DNA of 39,258 bases from Campylobacterota bacterium (GCA_015494795.1 WGAM01000004.1:1-39258), one strand, 5' to 3'. Counted from the stretch's first letter, positions 9,594-19,281 are shown. Numbers and translations: made by a program. Notes: a model not told the origin generated them from the letters alone.

Positions 9594-12593
9594 ATGAAAT
9601 TAAACAATAGAAATAGAGTAGTATTTTTTATATCTATTATAATAATAGTTATCTCTATAATAATTACACTATTTTATTATGTAGCTATATCATATAATAA
9701 ATGCGTAAAAGATGAAGAGAGTATGCAGAGAGTTGAAATTATAGATAGATTAAATAATCTTATGAATAATATAGAAGAAGAGAAGTTATATAGTGCATTA
9801 TATTTAGCTAAAAAGGATAAAAAAGAGTTAGATAAGATAAAAAAATATAGAGACAAGGTTAATCTAAATATAGAAGATATTATCTCTTTTATAAATAAAA
9901 ATAGTAACATCTCTAAATATAGAAGTAAGATAAAAGATATTTTTAAATATTTAAACTCTACTAGAAATAGGGTAGATAGATTAAATAGTGAATATAGAGA
10001 GATTTTTTTTAAAGATTATTTTAATAAAGTTACTAAACCTATTCTTAGATTAATAGAACTTAACTCTATAGAAAAAAACAATAAATTATACTACTTTATA
10101 GAGCTTAATAGATTAAAAGAGAATTTAAATAGAGAAAAGATATTTATCTCATATATATTAAGTAAAAATATAAAAATGAGTGATAAAGATTTACTACTAT
10201 GGGATAAGTTACTAGATAATGATAGAGTTCCAAACTTCTATACCAAACTAAATAGTGTTATAATGATAGATAAGCTAAATAAGATAATTAATATAGAGAA
10301 TTTTTTAAATAGAATAGATAATTTAAGAGCTAAAATCTTTATGAACTCAATGAGTGGAAGATATAAAATATCTGTTAATGAGTGGTTAACGAGTGTTACA
10401 GATAGAGTTAATAGAGTTAAAACAGCAGAGAAACTTCTATTAAGTAGAGTTAAAAATAATATAAAAAATAGTCTCTCTAATTCAAAAGATAATACAGTTA
10501 AACTGATGTTTATCTCTCTTTCTATGTTAATCTTACTCTTTACTATTATCTATCTATTTAAAAATAGTATTAAAAATAATAGACTATTAATGAATACTTT
10601 AAAAGATATAGAGATAGACTTAGATGAAGAACAGAAAAAAGAGATTAGAAGAGTTCTTGAGAAAAATGATACTATTGAGATATATAACTTTTTAGCAAAT
10701 GCAATTAAAGAGCCAAGTCGTGCAAAGGACTATTTTCTTGCAAATATGAGTCATGAGATTAGAACTCCTCTAAATGGTATAATAGGATTTACAAATATAT
10801 TAAAAGAGACAGAGTTAAAAGATGACCAGAGAGAGTTTTTAAATATTATAGAGGAGAGTTCAAATAATCTAATTAATATTGTAAATGATATATTAGATTT
10901 TTCTAAAGTATCATCAGGAAAAGTTGAATTTGAACATATACCTTTTAATCTTATGGAGAAATTTGAAGCAACTGTTGACTCATATTCAGCTAAAGCATCA
11001 CAAAAAAATATTAATCTTGAACTATTTATAGACCCGACTATCCCTTTAGAAGTTATTGGAGACTCTACTAAAATATCACAAGTCATTATTAATCTACTAA
11101 GTAATGCTGTTAAATTTACAAATAAAGGTGGAAATATATCTACTAAAATAGAAAAAATCTCACAAAAAGATAATATAGTAACCATTAAATTTTCTGTTAA
11201 AGATAGTGGTATTGGAATATCTGCTAAACAGCATAGTAAAATATTTGATGCCTTCTCACAAGCAGATGCAAGTACTAGCAGAAGATTTGGAGGTACAGGA
11301 TTAGGGCTTAGTATATCTAGTAAATTTGTATCTCTAATGGGTGGTAAGTTAGATGTTGAGAGTCAAGAGAATAGTGGAGCTAAATTCTTTTTTACTTTAG
11401 ATATGCCTATTCCTAAAGGGGTAAAGGAGAGAGAAAAACCAAATTTTAGAGATTTAAAAGTTATATATATTGTATTAGATGATAATAGAATTGATATAAA
11501 TTTAAAAAAATATTTAGAGTATATGGGTGTAGAGTTAAGAGCATATAACTATAAAAAAATATTAGAAGATAAGTTAGAGGCAGATATTCTATTTATAGAC
11601 CATCAATATATTAAAGATGAAAAGATAATAGAAGATATTAGTAAGATTGATATAAAGAGTGTTCTATTAACAACAGCAGAGATAGAGAGTTGCAACTGTA
11701 ATATTAAAGATAATTTTATAAAGGTGATATATAAACCAATAAACTATAGTAAAACATTAAGAGCATTAGAGTTAGTAGATAATAATACATCTTTACTAAA
11801 AGAGAGAATTAGCAGAGTAGATGATAGAGAGATAAATAGAACTTTTAAAAATATAGATGCACTTGTTGTAGAAGATAATATAATTAATCAAAAATTAATT
11901 AAAAAGATTTTAAATAACTTTAACATTAAAGTAACTATTGCATCAAATGGATTAGAGGCTCTAAACCTATATAAGATTAATCATTATAATATAATATTTA
12001 TGGATATACAGATGCCAATTATGTGTGGCATAGAGGCTACAAAAAATATTTTAAAATATGAAAAAGAGAATAATCAAAAACATACTCCAATAGTTGCATT
12101 AACTGCAAATGTTATTACAGGAGATAGAGAGAAATATTTAGCTAGTGGTATGGATAGATATTTAAAAAAACCTATAGATATTAATGAGCTTACAGCTATA
12201 TTAGAGGAGTATTTTCCTATTGTTAATATTAGAAACTCTATACCGTTAGATAAAAATAGCAATAGTAAAAAAGAGAAAATTATACTATATAAAGAGACAG
12301 AGTTAAATGCAAAAATATATAGTGCTATTTTAAAAAACTTGGGATATATAGTTGATGTCTATAGCTCTAAAGATGAGTTTCTAAAAAATATAGATAGTAA
12401 TTATAAATTTGCACTATTTGATTTATCCCCTTTTAGAAAATTGGATAGTGATGATTTTATTATTAATTTAATAAAAGAGAACAAAATAGTACCTATAGCT
12501 TTTGTTGATAGTGATATTAAATCATCTTGTGAAACATTAAAAGAGAGTGGAAATATTAATGAGATTTCTAAAAAACTAAAAAAGTGTAGCTAA
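9594..12593 (+). CDS. NIT-domain hybrid sensor histidine kinase (HisKA-HATPase-REC array)
   Basis: N-terminal TM; NIT-like MNNIEEEKLYSALYLAKKDKKEL...RLKENLNREKIFISYILSKN; H-box YFLANMSHEIRTPLNGIIGFTNIL; ATPase FSQADASTSRRFGGTGLGLSIS; canonical REC VVEDNIINQKLIKKIL...IIFMDIQMPIMCGIEATKNI...ALTAN...YLKKPID. Confidence 0.88.
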   Translation: MKLNNRNRVVFFISIIIIVISIIITLFYYVAISYNKCVKDEESMQRVEIIDRLNNLMNNIEEEKLYSALYLAKKDKKELDKIKKYRDKVNLNIEDIISFINKNSNISKYRSKIKDIFKYLNSTRNRVDRLNSEYREIFFKDYFNKVTKPILRLIELNSIEKNNKLYYFIELNRLKENLNREKIFISYILSKNIKMSDKDLLLWDKLLDNDRVPNFYTKLNSVIMIDKLNKIINIENFLNRIDNLRAKIFMNSMSGRYKISVNEWLTSVTDRVNRVKTAEKLLLSRVKNNIKNSLSNSKDNTVKLMFISLSMLILLFTIIYLFKNSIKNNRLLMNTLKDIEIDLDEEQKKEIRRVLEKNDTIEIYNFLANAIKEPSRAKDYFLANMSHEIRTPLNGIIGFTNILKETELKDDQREFLNIIEESSNNLINIVNDILDFSKVSSGKVEFEHIPFNLMEKFEATVDSYSAKASQKNINLELFIDPTIPLEVIGDSTKISQVIINLLSNAVKFTNKGGNISTKIEKISQKDNIVTIKFSVKDSGIGISAKQHSKIFDAFSQADASTSRRFGGTGLGLSISSKFVSLMGGKLDVESQENSGAKFFFTLDMPIPKGVKEREKPNFRDLKVIYIVLDDNRIDINLKKYLEYMGVELRAYNYKKILEDKLEADILFIDHQYIKDEKIIEDISKIDIKSVLLTTAEIESCNCNIKDNFIKVIYKPINYSKTLRALELVDNNTSLLKERISRVDDREINRTFKNIDALVVEDNIINQKLIKKILNNFNIKVTIASNGLEALNLYKINHYNIIFMDIQMPIMCGIEATKNILKYEKENNQKHTPIVALTANVITGDREKYLASGMDRYLKKPIDINELTAILEEYFPIVNIRNSIPLDKNSNSKKEKIILYKETELNAKIYSAILKNLGYIVDVYSSKDEFLKNIDSNYKFALFDLSPFRKLDSDDFIINLIKENKIVPIAFVDSDIKSSCETLKESGNINEISKKLKKCS

Positions 12594-12605
12594 TCTTTTT
12601 TATTA

Positions 12606-12648
12606 AAAAGAACTAATAATTATAGAATAAATCACTATTAGTTCTTTT
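12606..12648. terminator. intrinsic terminator after the hybrid kinase
   Basis: Perfect 13-bp arms AAAAGAACTAATA (12606-12618) / TATTAGTTCTTTT (12636-12648). Confidence 0.65.
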
Positions 12649-12757
12649 ATATTAAGTACTATTTTTTAGTGCTAAAGCCCATAAAATAATACTTTCAAAA
12701 GAGTTTTTTTTATATATATTTCACGATTAGAACACATTTTAATAATATACTTTGAAC

Positions 12758-12801
12758 ATGAAAGAGATAATTTTTTCCTTTTTTTATTATCTTTCTTTCA
12801 T
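12758..12801. other. imperfect stem-loop in long intergenic region
   Basis: ATGAAAGAGATAAT (12758-12771) versus ATTATCTTTCTTTCAT (12786-12801), complementary with a 2-nt bulge. Confidence 0.45.
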
Positions 12802-12816
12802 AAATTTTAATTTAAA

Positions 12817-12878
12817 ATAGCTTTTACCTCATATTAGTATTTATGCCCAAAACCGATTAGGTACAGTAAAAGCTATCT
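12817..12878. other. inverted repeat in long intergenic region
   Basis: Perfect 11-bp arms ATAGCTTTTAC (12817-12827) / GTAAAAGCTAT (12868-12878), 40-nt loop. Confidence 0.5.
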
Positions 12879-12949
12879 TAATCCTTCTTCTTCTATTTAA
12901 TCAAAAATTATGATACAATAAATTAATTATAGTTTTAGGAGTCTATATT

Positions 12950-14629
12950 ATGTATCATATTGGATTAGTTTTACTCTTTTTATTGCTTAGTGGATGTGCA
13001 GAGGAGAATAAGATTAATATAGGAGATATTATATTAAATCAAACAACAGTAGAGCAAAATTCTACCTTAGAAGATAGATATATGTCATTTACTCAAAAGT
13101 ATTATGAGAATAAAAAATATCCTGTTAGAGAGTATTGTAATGATAAGAGAGCTTTACTTACAGATGATAAGTTCTCAACAGAGATATATCTAAAGATAAA
13201 AAATGAAAGAACAAAACAGAGCCGTGTTGGTAAATACCCTATATGGTTTCTATTAAATGATGATGCTAAAGATATTCAATGTGTAAGAAAGAGTGCAAAT
13301 TTTATTAATGAAGAGCCTTTTGTTGTAAATGATAATGATAAATTGAGCTTAAAAATACTTCAAAAAAATCAAGATGAGAAGAGAGTCCCTATTAGAGAGT
13401 TAGGAGTTTTAATTGATTTTATAGGCTTAGTTGTTCCTCAAACTGCTAATTTTCTACTAAAAAGCAATAACTTAATAAAAGATCCTATTACTAAAAGCTA
13501 TTTAGATACTATAGAGAGTGCCTTTACAAATGGTGACCTTGATGGTACTAAGAGTCGTAATTTTACAACTAAGACTAAATTAATTAAGATAAAACTTATT
13601 GTTCCACAGAAAGATTTAAAAAAGAGAGATTTAGGCTATATTATCTTAAAACCAAAATATAGAACAACCCTATCTACAGTTGATATTATAAGAGGTGTTC
13701 CAAATTTTAAATATATATTTACAACTAGTGACCCTAGAATAGAAGATATTATAAACTATAGACTAAAATCAACCAATATGACAATAAAACAAGAGATTAA
13801 TAACTTTAAACATTTAGCAGATGAGTATATAATAGATGCTCTAAATAGATTAAATATTCATATATTAAACCGTTTTACAAGTTATGATAGAGGATTGATT
13901 TTAGCATTAGCTTTAAGAGAAACCTCATTATATAAGAGATTTTCACAAGCTATACGAGCAGAGAATATTCAAGAGGTATCAAGATATCTAAAGATATTAG
14001 ATAGTAAAGATAATCCTCTTAATGATTTAAGTAAAGTTTTAAACTTAACAGGTATAGAGTATTATAGATTTATGTATAGTGCAAATAGATTAATTAAAAA
14101 TAGTCAAATAGCTAATGAGGAGAGATCTAAAGAACAAGAGAGATTAAAACAAGAAGAGATAAAAAGAGAGATTGAGCTTCAAGGAATAGAAAACTTTTTA
14201 ATACCAGTTAGTAGATGGAGCTATATCCCTAGAATGTTTTCTAAAGATGCTAAAATAGTAGATACAAATGGAGAGAGTTATACTATATCAGACCTACAAA
14301 AACTATATAATAGACAGAATAATGTTTTATCCTATGGCTGTTATACAAATCTACAAAACAGAATTCATGGTATTACTATTCAAGATTATCTAATTCACCC
14401 AAACTATACAGATGGTATTAAATATAACTATATGGCTATATCAATGGATAAAAACAAGACAATTAGCACTTTTTTCTATGGATTTAAATCTAATGACTTT
14501 AATCATATTAAGATTAATCATATATTAATAGATAAAGATGGATATTTTATTATGAAGAGCAGACTTAAAGAGGTTTTAAAAAGAAGTGATGTAAAGATGT
14601 GTTATAGAGATATTTTATCAGCTATTTAA
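12950..14629 (+). CDS. hypothetical lipoprotein
   Basis: 559-aa ORF with strong lipobox LLFLLLSGCAEEN; no family recognised. Confidence 0.75.
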   Translation: MYHIGLVLLFLLLSGCAEENKINIGDIILNQTTVEQNSTLEDRYMSFTQKYYENKKYPVREYCNDKRALLTDDKFSTEIYLKIKNERTKQSRVGKYPIWFLLNDDAKDIQCVRKSANFINEEPFVVNDNDKLSLKILQKNQDEKRVPIRELGVLIDFIGLVVPQTANFLLKSNNLIKDPITKSYLDTIESAFTNGDLDGTKSRNFTTKTKLIKIKLIVPQKDLKKRDLGYIILKPKYRTTLSTVDIIRGVPNFKYIFTTSDPRIEDIINYRLKSTNMTIKQEINNFKHLADEYIIDALNRLNIHILNRFTSYDRGLILALALRETSLYKRFSQAIRAENIQEVSRYLKILDSKDNPLNDLSKVLNLTGIEYYRFMYSANRLIKNSQIANEERSKEQERLKQEEIKREIELQGIENFLIPVSRWSYIPRMFSKDAKIVDTNGESYTISDLQKLYNRQNNVLSYGCYTNLQNRIHGITIQDYLIHPNYTDGIKYNYMAISMDKNKTISTFFYGFKSNDFNHIKINHILIDKDGYFIMKSRLKEVLKRSDVKMCYRDILSAI

Positions 14630-14692
14630 TAGTTTATAAATTTTTATTACCAATTAGATATAATCCTCTTTAAAATAATAAGAGGAATATAT

Positions 14693-16036
14693 ATGTTTGA
14701 TACATTAACGAGTAGTTTTAAAGGTGCTATAGATAAAATCCGTTTTTATGATGATGCCAAAGCACTTAAAAAGGCTCTTACTGAACTTAAAAAATCACTT
14801 CTTAAAGCAGATGTTCACCATAGAGTGGTAAAAGAGCTTTTAACAATTGTAGAGAGAGAGACTAAAGAGAAAGGGATTGGAAAAGAGAACTTCTTACGCT
14901 CCCTACAGAATAATGTGGAGAAAATCTTAACAGCAAAGGGAAATCAAGGATTTGTATTTGCCTCAAAGCCACCAACTGTTGTATTGATGATAGGGCTTCA
15001 GGGTTCAGGTAAAACAACAACTACAGGTAAAATAGCATATTTTCTAAAAGAGCATAAGAGAAAAAAGGTAATGGTTGTAGCAGGAGACCTACAGAGGTTA
15101 GCCGCAGTTGAGCAGTTAAGACAGATAACAGAACGAATTGGCGTAACTCTTGTAGCAGATGAGAACTCAACTCCTCAAAAGGTTGTAAAAGAGGCACTAA
15201 AAAAGGCAGAAAAAGAGCTTTATGATGTAGTACTTATAGATACAGCAGGACGATTAGCTATTGATAATGAGCTTATGGAGGAGTTAGCTGATATTAAAAA
15301 AGTAGCCAATCCAGATGAGCTATTTTATGTAGCAGATGCAATGACGGGAATGGACGCTGTAAGAACTGCTCAAACATTTAAAGACAAAATAGGTATTACA
15401 GGTGTTATTTTAAGTAAATATGATGGAGACTCTAAAGGTGGGGTAGCTTTAGGAATTGCACATCAAGTTGGAGTTCCACTCCGTTTTATAGGTGCAGGTG
15501 AGAAGATGCAAGACCTTGAGCCTTTTATTCCAGATAGGATTACATCAAGATTAATGGGAGAGGGTGACCTTGAGTCTTTAGCTGAAAAGACAGCAAATAT
15601 TATTGATGAGAAGAAAGCAAAGCAGTTAACTTCAAAGATTAAAAAGGGTAAATTTAATTTTAATGACTTTTTAGAACATATGGAGTCTATGAAGAAATTA
15701 GGTAGTATGAAATCTATTCTTAGTATGATACCGGGAATGAGTGGTATGGCAAAACAGATTGGTGATATGGATTTAGAAAACTCTTCAGAGATTAAAATGA
15801 TAAAAGCAATGATAAACTCAATGACAAAAAAAGAGAGAGAAAATCCTGAACTATTAAATAATACAAGAAAACGAAGATTGGCTAAAGGTGCAGGGCTATC
15901 TCAAATGCAGGTAAATAGAGTCTTAAAACAGTTTAAAAACGCAGGTAAAATGGCAAAACAGCTATCTAAAAAGGGGGGAATGAAACAGATGCAAGAGATG
16001 ATGAAGCAGTCCCAGAGAGCTGGGATAGGAAGATAG
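14693..16036 (+). CDS. ffh: signal recognition particle protein Ffh
   Basis: MFDTLTSSFKGAIDKIR...VVLMIGLQGSGKTTTTGKIA...DTAGRLAID...GMDAVRTAQTFKDKIGITGVILSKYDGDSKGG; Met-rich M domain. Confidence 0.97.
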   Translation: MFDTLTSSFKGAIDKIRFYDDAKALKKALTELKKSLLKADVHHRVVKELLTIVERETKEKGIGKENFLRSLQNNVEKILTAKGNQGFVFASKPPTVVLMIGLQGSGKTTTTGKIAYFLKEHKRKKVMVVAGDLQRLAAVEQLRQITERIGVTLVADENSTPQKVVKEALKKAEKELYDVVLIDTAGRLAIDNELMEELADIKKVANPDELFYVADAMTGMDAVRTAQTFKDKIGITGVILSKYDGDSKGGVALGIAHQVGVPLRFIGAGEKMQDLEPFIPDRITSRLMGEGDLESLAEKTANIIDEKKAKQLTSKIKKGKFNFNDFLEHMESMKKLGSMKSILSMIPGMSGMAKQIGDMDLENSSEIKMIKAMINSMTKKERENPELLNNTRKRRLAKGAGLSQMQVNRVLKQFKNAGKMAKQLSKKGGMKQMQEMMKQSQRAGIGR

Positions 16037-17689
16037 TTAATGATTACTTATCAATAAAAAAATAAGCCATAAATTAACAATAAATGAGAGTGTAAAAGCA
16101 ATCCTATAGAAAAGTGAAGGGTTTCGCTCTTGTAGAGTCATATTTTTATGAAAATAGGGTTTTACCTTTTCTGGATTATTAATCTCAAAAAGCATCTCAG
16201 AGTAATTTTTATAGCGAAGTTTACTATCTCTACTTATAGAGCGTAAAATAACACTATTGAGCCATGCTGGTATCTTACTATTCTCTTTTATAGGTTGTGT
16301 TGGCTCTTTAAAGCTAGGTGTTTGAAAAGGTTCTATCTCACCATAAGGAAATCTACCTGTTAATGCTTCATAGAGAGTAACTCCAATAGCAAAAAGTTCA
16401 GTAGATTCATTAATACTACTTCCTAAAAAACGCTCAGGAGCTAAGTAAGATGGTGTTCCTGCATTTGAGGTTATGCTATAGAGTTCAGTCATTGAGCCAA
16501 AATCAATAATTTTAAAAATATGTTTTCCATGTCTCTCTAGCACCATAATATTTTCAGGTTTAATATCCCCATGTACCAAATCATATTTAAGTAGATATTG
16601 TGCCATTTTTAAAAGAGTTTTAGCTAAAGTAATAGCATCATCAACGGAGAGTCTTCTCTGTTTTAGATGAGTTTTAAGGTTAACCCCCTCTAAATACTTC
16701 ATTATATAATAGCGATGTGTTCGTTTTTTAGGAATAACGGCTTTGGGAAAAAATCCAGCTTTAAGTCTTTTAGAGTTCCATGCCTCTTTAACATAGAGGT
16801 CTAATATGGAAGAGTCATCTAATGCCTCAATAGGAGCAAACTTAAGTACATAATTTTGACCTCTTTTAGAACAGAGCCAAGTACGATTATTTTGAATAAG
16901 AGATTTTTCAAGCTTATATCCATCTATTACCATATCTTTACTAAGACTCTGTGGAATAATAAGCTTTTGTTGTTTTAGAGTATGAACAGGACAAATATCC
17001 AATACCTCTACCACTACAGCAGTGGTATCATCAGGCAGATTATCCTGCATAAGATAACTAGCTTGTTTTACAATAGCATGAGCTGTACCTATATTTAATA
17101 GAGTTGTTTTAATCTTATTATCACTCATAACAGCATTAAGACCATCACTACAAAGAAGTAGCCTATCTCCTCTATTAATCTTATTTTCAAAATAGTAAGG
17201 GAAGACCTCATCAGCAATTCCAACTGCTTGTGTCAACATATTACCTTCAGCTTGGTCATGTGAAATTTGAGTAAGTTTTTGATTTCGTAAAAGATATATT
17301 CTACTATCTCCTACATTTGCCCCATAGAGTCTATCACCTTCAATAACAGCAATGGCAAGAGTAGTTACCAATTCAGGTCGTTCATAATTAATTATTGACT
17401 CTTGATAAAGAATACTATTAATTGAACTAATAAATGTTTTGATTGATTTTTCAATGCTCCAACTCTGTGGACGATTTTTAAAGTTATTCATAAGGTATTT
17501 TGTAACTCGCCTTGCAGCCTCAGCCCCCTCATCGGCACTACCCACACCATCACATACAATAGCAATAGTAAAGTTATCTATACTCTTTACATCAAAGTAA
17601 TCATCACCAATTAACTCTTTCCCTTTTGCTAGTGAGAAGCCTGAAGTTTTTATGTTTTGTTTAGACATAAGGAATTTCCTTTTTTTCAA
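16037..17689 (-). CDS. bifunctional PP2C phosphatase / Ser-Thr protein kinase
   Basis: N-terminal PP2C motifs VCDGVGSADEGAEAA, GDSRIYLLR, LLCSDGLNAVMSD; C-terminal kinase HGDIKPENIMV, KIIDFGSM, GTPSYLAPE; C-terminal TM helix. Confidence 0.9.
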   Translation of the reverse strand: MKKRKFLMSKQNIKTSGFSLAKGKELIGDDYFDVKSIDNFTIAIVCDGVGSADEGAEAARRVTKYLMNNFKNRPQSWSIEKSIKTFISSINSILYQESIINYERPELVTTLAIAVIEGDRLYGANVGDSRIYLLRNQKLTQISHDQAEGNMLTQAVGIADEVFPYYFENKINRGDRLLLCSDGLNAVMSDNKIKTTLLNIGTAHAIVKQASYLMQDNLPDDTTAVVVEVLDICPVHTLKQQKLIIPQSLSKDMVIDGYKLEKSLIQNNRTWLCSKRGQNYVLKFAPIEALDDSSILDLYVKEAWNSKRLKAGFFPKAVIPKKRTHRYYIMKYLEGVNLKTHLKQRRLSVDDAITLAKTLLKMAQYLLKYDLVHGDIKPENIMVLERHGKHIFKIIDFGSMTELYSITSNAGTPSYLAPERFLGSSINESTELFAIGVTLYEALTGRFPYGEIEPFQTPSFKEPTQPIKENSKIPAWLNSVILRSISRDSKLRYKNYSEMLFEINNPEKVKPYFHKNMTLQERNPSLFYRIAFTLSFIVNLWLIFLLISNH

Positions 17690-17743
17690 CTTACTATTCT
17701 CTCATTCCCACGCAGAACATGGAAATAAATTTGGAGATAAAAT

Positions 17744-19024
17744 TTAAATTCGTCCACCAGCTTGAAGCCCCCAAGTTGTTCTCCAACGAGTCTTAACCAT
17801 TGAGATACCAATAATAGCTACAAGAACAACACCTGCAAAAATCATAAATCCAGCAGAGTAACCATTAAATGCACCTTTACTCCAACCAAGTGTTTTAATA
17901 AGAGCTGTACCACCAAGTCCACCTGCAGCACCAATAATTCCTGTCATAATACCAATATCTTTACCAAATCGTTGTGGAACAAGTTGAAACACAGCACCAT
18001 TTGCCATTCCTAAATTTGCCATAATTAAAAATAGTACTAAAATCGCTATCCAAAATGGAAGAGTTATTAAGGCATTTAAAATAGCTAATAGTGTAACAAC
18101 TCCAAAGAAGATATATAGAGACTTAATTCCACCCATCTTATCTGCTACAGCACCCCCAACAGGTCTTAAAACTGCACCTGCAAAAATGGTTAATGCTCCA
18201 AAATATCCTGCAATTACTTTAACATTTGGCTCATTAAACCACTCTAATCCAAGTGATGACATATCTGCTTGATAACTATTCATAAGATATACTTTCATAT
18301 ATCCAGCAAAACCAACAAAACCACCAAAACTAATCGCATAAAATAGATTAAACCACCATGTATCTTTATCTCTTAGTAGTTTAGTATAATCTTTTAATTT
18401 TTTTGGTCTAGGTGTATATATCTCTTTAGGTGCATCTTTTGCCATAAATATATATGTAATAAATATTAGAGTAGATAGTGAACCTGCTACTAAAAATACT
18501 GCTTGCCAACCCCATAGTTCTGCAATTTTAGGAGCAAATAGAAAATCTATAACAACACCAATATTTCCAGCTCCTGCAATTCCTAATACAATCCCTTGAA
18601 GTTTTGGTGGATACCACTGTCCTGCTTGTGGAAGTGCTACAGCAAATGAAGCACCTGCAAAACCTAATCCTAAAGCAACAACTAAAAGTTCATTATATGA
18701 GATATGCTCTCCTCTAATATAAGCATAAAATAGAACTGAAATAACAACAGCTTGTGACATAAGTGCTGTCTTTTTTGCACCAAACTTATCAACTCCAAAT
18801 CCTAAAAGTATTCTAAGTAATGCTCCAGATAAAATAGGAATAGATAGAAGTGTAGCTTTGGCACTAGCACTCATAACAAATCCTCCATTTGATAGTGAAT
18901 CTGCTATCTCTGTAGATAGAGGTCCTAACATTGTCCATACCATAAAAGAAAAATCAAAGTATAAGAATGCTGCAAATAGTGTTTTTGCATCTCCTTGTCC
19001 TTTTAGTGCTTTAAATCCTGCCAT
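17744..19024 (-). CDS. NarK/NasA-type nitrate/nitrite MFS transporter
   Basis: FMVWTMLGPLSTEIADSL..., RILLGFGVDKFGAKKTAL, GLGFAGASFAVALPQAGQWYPPKLQGIVLGIAGAGNIG, RPVGGAVADKMGG. Confidence 0.92.
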   Translation of the reverse strand: MAGFKALKGQGDAKTLFAAFLYFDFSFMVWTMLGPLSTEIADSLSNGGFVMSASAKATLLSIPILSGALLRILLGFGVDKFGAKKTALMSQAVVISVLFYAYIRGEHISYNELLVVALGLGFAGASFAVALPQAGQWYPPKLQGIVLGIAGAGNIGVVIDFLFAPKIAELWGWQAVFLVAGSLSTLIFITYIFMAKDAPKEIYTPRPKKLKDYTKLLRDKDTWWFNLFYAISFGGFVGFAGYMKVYLMNSYQADMSSLGLEWFNEPNVKVIAGYFGALTIFAGAVLRPVGGAVADKMGGIKSLYIFFGVVTLLAILNALITLPFWIAILVLFLIMANLGMANGAVFQLVPQRFGKDIGIMTGIIGAAGGLGGTALIKTLGWSKGAFNGYSAGFMIFAGVVLVAIIGISMVKTRWRTTWGLQAGGRI

Positions 19025-19191
19025 AAATAACTCCTTTAATTTTAAGTTATGAGAATTATAATAGTTTTTTTTAATAAAATATACATTTTTATGATTAAAA
19101 TTTAAACATATTAATAATTTAGATTTTAAAACAAAATCAAATACAAAATAGCATATAGTAGAGATGAGACAAAAAGAGAAGGAGTATTAAG

Positions 19192-19207
19192 ATATTTGAG
19201 CAAATAT
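19192..19207. promoter_or_regulatory. dyad upstream of nitrite reductase gene
   Basis: ATATTTG-AG-CAAATAT, perfect 7-bp arms with 2-nt spacer, 74 bp upstream of the nitrite reductase ATG. Confidence 0.35.
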
Positions 19208-19281
19208 TATACAACTCTTTTATATTATATTGTTAATTTTTTAATATAATTATCCAATAATAGAGAAGATAAAGGATAAAT

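Noticed and set aside
9677-11185. Minus-strand ORFs opposite the hybrid kinase
   Set aside because: Shadow ORFs of a clear histidine kinase; low-complexity hydrophobic translations.
12074-12262. Minus-strand 62-aa ORF within the kinase receiver region
   Set aside because: Antisense to the canonical receiver domain; no independent support.
18858-19052. Plus-strand 64-aa ORF over the start of the MFS gene
   Set aside because: Antisense to the NarK-type N-terminus; no features.
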